Virus record (IMG/VR): IMGVR_UViG_3300042866_000851
Location: 1 to 30,823 of that record
DNA length: 30,823 nucleotides
Direction: 5' to 3' (one strand)
From: a virus
Shown here: piece after piece, positions 28,254 to 30,823 of the stretch
Position numbering within the stretch: position 1 is the stretch's first letter
How the letters are laid out: each line of letters starts with the position of its first letter
Made by a program: the position numbers and the translations under genes
Notes under the pieces: model-generated
The model's input: the letters and a program-made list of their open reading frames with translations, nothing else
Told to the model about the DNA's origin: nothing
Databases searched by the model: none

Positions 28254-28273
28254 AAAATTTTTGCAAAAATTTT
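28254..28273. repeat. 20-bp A/T palindrome at the late promoter
   Basis: Four A, five T, GC, five A and four T form a perfect 20-bp inverted repeat. It covers the -35 region (TTGCAA) of the putative terS promoter and would be bent by its A-tracts. Confidence 0.7.
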
Positions 28274-28290
28274 GAGTTTGATGTTACATT
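28261..28290 (+). promoter_or_regulatory. Possible promoter of the late arm
   Basis: TTGCAA (28261-28266), an 18-base spacer and TGTTACATT (TACATT at 28285-28290, extended -10), 34 bases before the terS ATG. The -35 box is weak, so a phage activator may be needed. Confidence 0.5.
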
Positions 28291-28323
28291 TCACGTCATC
28301 CTTTTCATTGGTGCGGTTACCCG

Positions 28324-28947
28324 ATGATCCATATTGAGCCAGTGGCAGACGTCCCTCTGCCGTTTGATCTATCCGATGAGCAGCCCAAGACTCATGCGGA
28401 TGCCATCTCTGTTGCTGTGAACACTGCTGACCTGATTGGACAATTAGGCGGCTCGATCGACTTCACAAGCGACGACCTTGCCAAAGCAACCAACCTCATC
28501 AGCGGCACCAAGAAGAACGGTGCGCCCTCGCACGTCAAGCTGTCGGGCGAGGCTGCTGCTGCGTCTGCAGTCATAAAGCGGTTCGACTTCCAAGCTTTTG
28601 CCGATGCCCAGCAGGCGCGGAACTTTGTCACGAACAAGCTCATCCAGATCGCAGACTGCGGTGACACCAAGCTCGAGCTCAAGGCGCTGGAGCTGCTCGG
28701 CAAGCACAGTGACGTGGGGCTGTTCACCGAACGAAGCGAGATTACTGTGCACCACACAACGTCCAACTCTCTGGAGCAGTCGATCAAGGAGCGCGTCAAG
28801 CGCCTGCTCAACTCAGAGGTTACGGACGTCACTCCGCTGGACGATTTGGACGAGCAGCTTGGACCGCCGATCGACATCGAGCCGATCAGGTACGAGGAGA
28901 AGGACGTAGACCCCGAAGACCCGGACGCTGGGGGCGACGGCAAATGA
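28324..28947 (+). CDS. terS: Terminase small subunit
   Basis: This 207-residue protein precedes the large terminase and overlaps it by ATGA. Its centre contains KLELKALELLGKHSDVGLF followed by SEITVHHTTSNSLEQSIKER, a pattern found in small terminases of this type, with a charged acidic C-terminal tail (DEQLGPPIDIEP and later DPEDPDAGG). The small subunit binds the packaging site and stimulates the large subunit. No good Shine-Dalgarno site precedes the ATG. The call rests mainly on these blocks and its position. Confidence 0.8.
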   Translation: MIHIEPVADVPLPFDLSDEQPKTHADAISVAVNTADLIGQLGGSIDFTSDDLAKATNLISGTKKNGAPSHVKLSGEAAAASAVIKRFDFQAFADAQQARNFVTNKLIQIADCGDTKLELKALELLGKHSDVGLFTERSEITVHHTTSNSLEQSIKERVKRLLNSEVTDVTPLDDLDEQLGPPIDIEPIRYEEKDVDPEDPDAGGDGK

Positions 28948-30458
28948 GTGAAACGTCACTCAAGGATATCGAGACTCTACTGAACAGCGGCAAGCTGTCA
29001 GATTCCGACATGCGGGTGCTCGAGGCGCAGCTCATCAAGCTGGAGCAGTTGAAATCCCGCGAGTTGAGCCAGACGAAGTTCATCAAGTTCGTGGAGAAGG
29101 TGTGGCCCACGTTCATTTCTGGGCGACACCACAAGCGGATGGCTGAAGCTTTCGAGCGAGTGGCCAACGGAACGTGCAAACGGCTGATCATCAACATGCC
29201 ACCCCGGCATACCAAGTCAGAATTCGCGTCTTACCTGCTGCCCGCGTGGTTTTTGGGCAGGTTTCCACAGAAAAAGATCATCCAGTGCTCGAACACAGGC
29301 GAGTTGGCGGTGGGTTTTGGCCGAAAAGTGCGAAATTTGGTGGATTCTGAGGTCTACCACGACATTTTTCCCGAACTTTCGCTCTCAACCGACTCCAAAG
29401 CGGCGGGCCGGTGGAACACATCCAAGGGCGGCGACTATTTTGCGATCGGCGTGGGCGGTACGGTGACTGGTAAGGGTGCTGACGTACTCATAATCGACGA
29501 CCCACACTCCGAACAAGAGGCTGCGATGGCCGCAGTCAACCCCGACATCTACGACAAGGTGTACGAGTGGTACACGTCAGGTCCGCGTCAGCGTCTGCAG
29601 CCGGGCGGGGCGATCATTATGGTGATGACGCGCTGGGCTCAGCGGGATTTGACTGGCCAAGTGCTCAAGTCTGCTGCTCAGCGCGGCGGTGAGGAGTGGG
29701 AGGTCATCGAGTTCCCGGCCATCCTGCCTTCGGGTAATCCCTTATGGCCAGAATTCTGGTCCAAGGAGGAGCTCGAAGCGCTGCACGAAGAATTGCCCAA
29801 CGCCAAGTGGCAGGCGCAGTACCAGCAGAACCCCGTGGGCAACGAGTCCGCGATCGTCAAACGAGACTGGTGGAAGTGGTGGGAGAGTGACGAGCCTCCT
29901 CGCTGTGACTACATCTTGCAGACATGGGACACGGCGTTTGAGAAAACACAGCGGGCCGACTACTCCGCTGGGACGACGTGGGGGGTGTTCATAAACGATG
30001 AGGACAACTCGCTGCCCAACATCATCTTGCTCGACACATATAAGAAGCGTGTGGAGTGGGTGGACCTGAAAAAGGACGTGCTGGCGCAGTACCGCGACTG
30101 GGAGCCGGACGGCATGTTGATCGAGAAAAAGGCATCCGGGGCTCCTCTAATATATGAGCTGCGGGCCATGGGCATACCCGTCCAAGAATACACCCCGGGC
30201 AAGGGGCAGGACAAAATTGCCCGTTTGAACTCGGTCTCAGACATAATTGCGTCGGGGAAAGTGTGGGTTCCGCGCACTCGATGGGCCGAAGAGCTCGTTG
30301 ATGAGATCGCTGCATTCCCGTCCGGGGAGCATGACGACTTGGTAGACGCCACAACTTTAGCCCTTATGCGGTTCCGCCAAGGTGGGTTCTTGAGACTGCC
30401 TTCCGACGAGCCAGAGGAACAACGGTATTTTCGCCGACAAAGCAGCGGCTTCTATTAA
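28944..30458 (+). CDS. terL: Terminase large subunit
   Basis: The 504-residue protein has an ATPase motor with NMPPRHTKS at 84-92 (Walker A-like) and LIIDDP at 182-187 (Walker B), then MTRWAQRD (motif III region). The C-terminal nuclease region shows QTWDTAFE, KKASGAPLIYEL and HDDLVDATTLALM, the RNase H-type nuclease pattern of large terminases. It packages DNA into the prohead by docking on the portal, whose gene starts ten bases later. Confidence 0.95.
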   Translation: MSETSLKDIETLLNSGKLSDSDMRVLEAQLIKLEQLKSRELSQTKFIKFVEKVWPTFISGRHHKRMAEAFERVANGTCKRLIINMPPRHTKSEFASYLLPAWFLGRFPQKKIIQCSNTGELAVGFGRKVRNLVDSEVYHDIFPELSLSTDSKAAGRWNTSKGGDYFAIGVGGTVTGKGADVLIIDDPHSEQEAAMAAVNPDIYDKVYEWYTSGPRQRLQPGGAIIMVMTRWAQRDLTGQVLKSAAQRGGEEWEVIEFPAILPSGNPLWPEFWSKEELEALHEELPNAKWQAQYQQNPVGNESAIVKRDWWKWWESDEPPRCDYILQTWDTAFEKTQRADYSAGTTWGVFINDEDNSLPNIILLDTYKKRVEWVDLKKDVLAQYRDWEPDGMLIEKKASGAPLIYELRAMGIPVQEYTPGKGQDKIARLNSVSDIIASGKVWVPRTRWAEELVDEIAAFPSGEHDDLVDATTLALMRFRQGGFLRLPSDEPEEQRYFRRQSSGFY

Positions 30459-30467
30459 GGATTCGAC

Positions 30468-30823
30468 ATGGCAGCATCAGATATGGTCCCCGGTATTGGC
30501 GGCGCTCCCCTTGGGATGGGCTTTGAAGATATCGTGCAAGACGACACTCCAGCGATTGAGATTGAGATTGAGAACCCAGACGGTGTGAGGATCGGCGTCG
30601 ATGGGGTAGAGATTGACCTCATGCCCGACGAAGAAACGGCGGAAGATTTCGGTGCCAACCTCGCAGAGTTCATGGACGATGGCGAGCTGGGCAAGCTGGC
30701 CGACGACCTCTTGGGTGAGTTTGAAGCCGACATTGCCAGCCGCAAAGAGTGGGTGGACATGTATGTCAAGGGCCTCGAGGTCCTTGGCATGAAGTACGAA
30801 GAGCGCACCGAGCCATGGACTGG
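30468..30823 (+). CDS. Portal protein, N-terminal part (cut by window end)
   Basis: The ATG at 30468-30470 is ten bases after the terL stop, with AAGGA just upstream, and the frame stays open to the window end (118 complete codons). The N-terminus is acidic; later SRKEWVDMYVKGLEVLGMKY and EERTEPWTG match the start of portal proteins in podovirus-like phages. The portal forms the dodecameric ring at the capsid vertex. Gene order terS, terL, portal supports the call. Confidence 0.75.
   Translation, partial: MAASDMVPGIGGAPLGMGFEDIVQDDTPAIEIEIENPDGVRIGVDGVEIDLMPDEETAEDFGANLAEFMDDGELGKLADDLLGEFEADIASRKEWVDMYVKGLEVLGMKYEERTEPWT

Noticed and set aside
1-30823. Integrase, excision genes, attachment site or CI-type repressor
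   Set aside because: No tyrosine or serine recombinase motifs and no repressor with peptidase or oligomerisation domain were seen; temperate lifestyle is not supported within this window.
1-30823. tRNA genes or insertion sequences
   Set aside because: No cloverleaf-like segments with conserved GTTCRA arms and no transposase motifs were found by eye; a tRNA scan was not run.

Overview
The window looks like part of a lytic-type tailed bacteriophage genome (Caudoviricetes) of moderately high GC. The evidence is a terminase small subunit, large subunit and portal start at the right end, a very large virion-type protein at the left end, and a full phage replication set between them. No integrase, tRNA, CRISPR array or insertion sequence was seen. 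The host cannot be read from the sequence; a proteobacterial host is only a guess.

Layout. Bases 2-3430 (+) are the 3' end of a giant late protein with an HELLH motif. A hairpin at 3434-3454 closes the convergent junction. From there to about 27.9 kb everything is transcribed leftward (-). Bases 28324-30823 (+) are terS, terL and the portal start. On a circular or permuted genome the two plus-strand parts would be opposite ends of one late arm, and the window would hold the whole early arm.

The early arm has two blocks. Block A (about 27.9-13.6 kb) holds roughly 34 mostly small genes. They include a tandem ribbon-helix-helix protein, a MoxR-type AAA+ ATPase with a VWA metallopeptidase and a DUF3150-like protein, a NinX-like DUF2591 protein, a DUF3310 protein and several tiny genes of 30-59 codons chained by ATGA overlaps. 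Block B (13.5-3.5 kb) starts at a strong sigma70-like promoter just after a terminator. It encodes a Zn-ribbon protein, VRR-NUC nuclease, family A DNA polymerase, Fe-S PD-(D/E)XK nuclease, HNH-like protein, SNF2-type helicase, Gp157-like protein, probable ssDNA-binding protein, an HTH regulator and a PrimPol/DUF927 helicase fusion.

The most striking signal is a 13-bp palindrome, CTAACAWTGTTAG. It occurs 16 times exactly and twice with small changes, only in block A and its edges (13632-27997). It lies 39-66 bp downstream of the -10 box at four early promoters, touches start codons, stop codons and Shine-Dalgarno sites, forms the stem of a terminator, and sits inside eight ORFs in two reading frames and both orientations. 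The one-base centre leaves no RNA loop, so it is most likely a DNA site for a dimeric protein, comparable in layout to mycobacteriophage stoperators. The tandem RHH protein encoded at 25979-26443, whose own gene carries a copy, is one candidate binder. A non-coding stretch at 26444-27138 carries AAAACGTAACRCG repeats, a 28-bp direct repeat and an A+T-rich tract, and is a candidate replication origin. All functional statements rest on motif recognition by eye; no database search was run.
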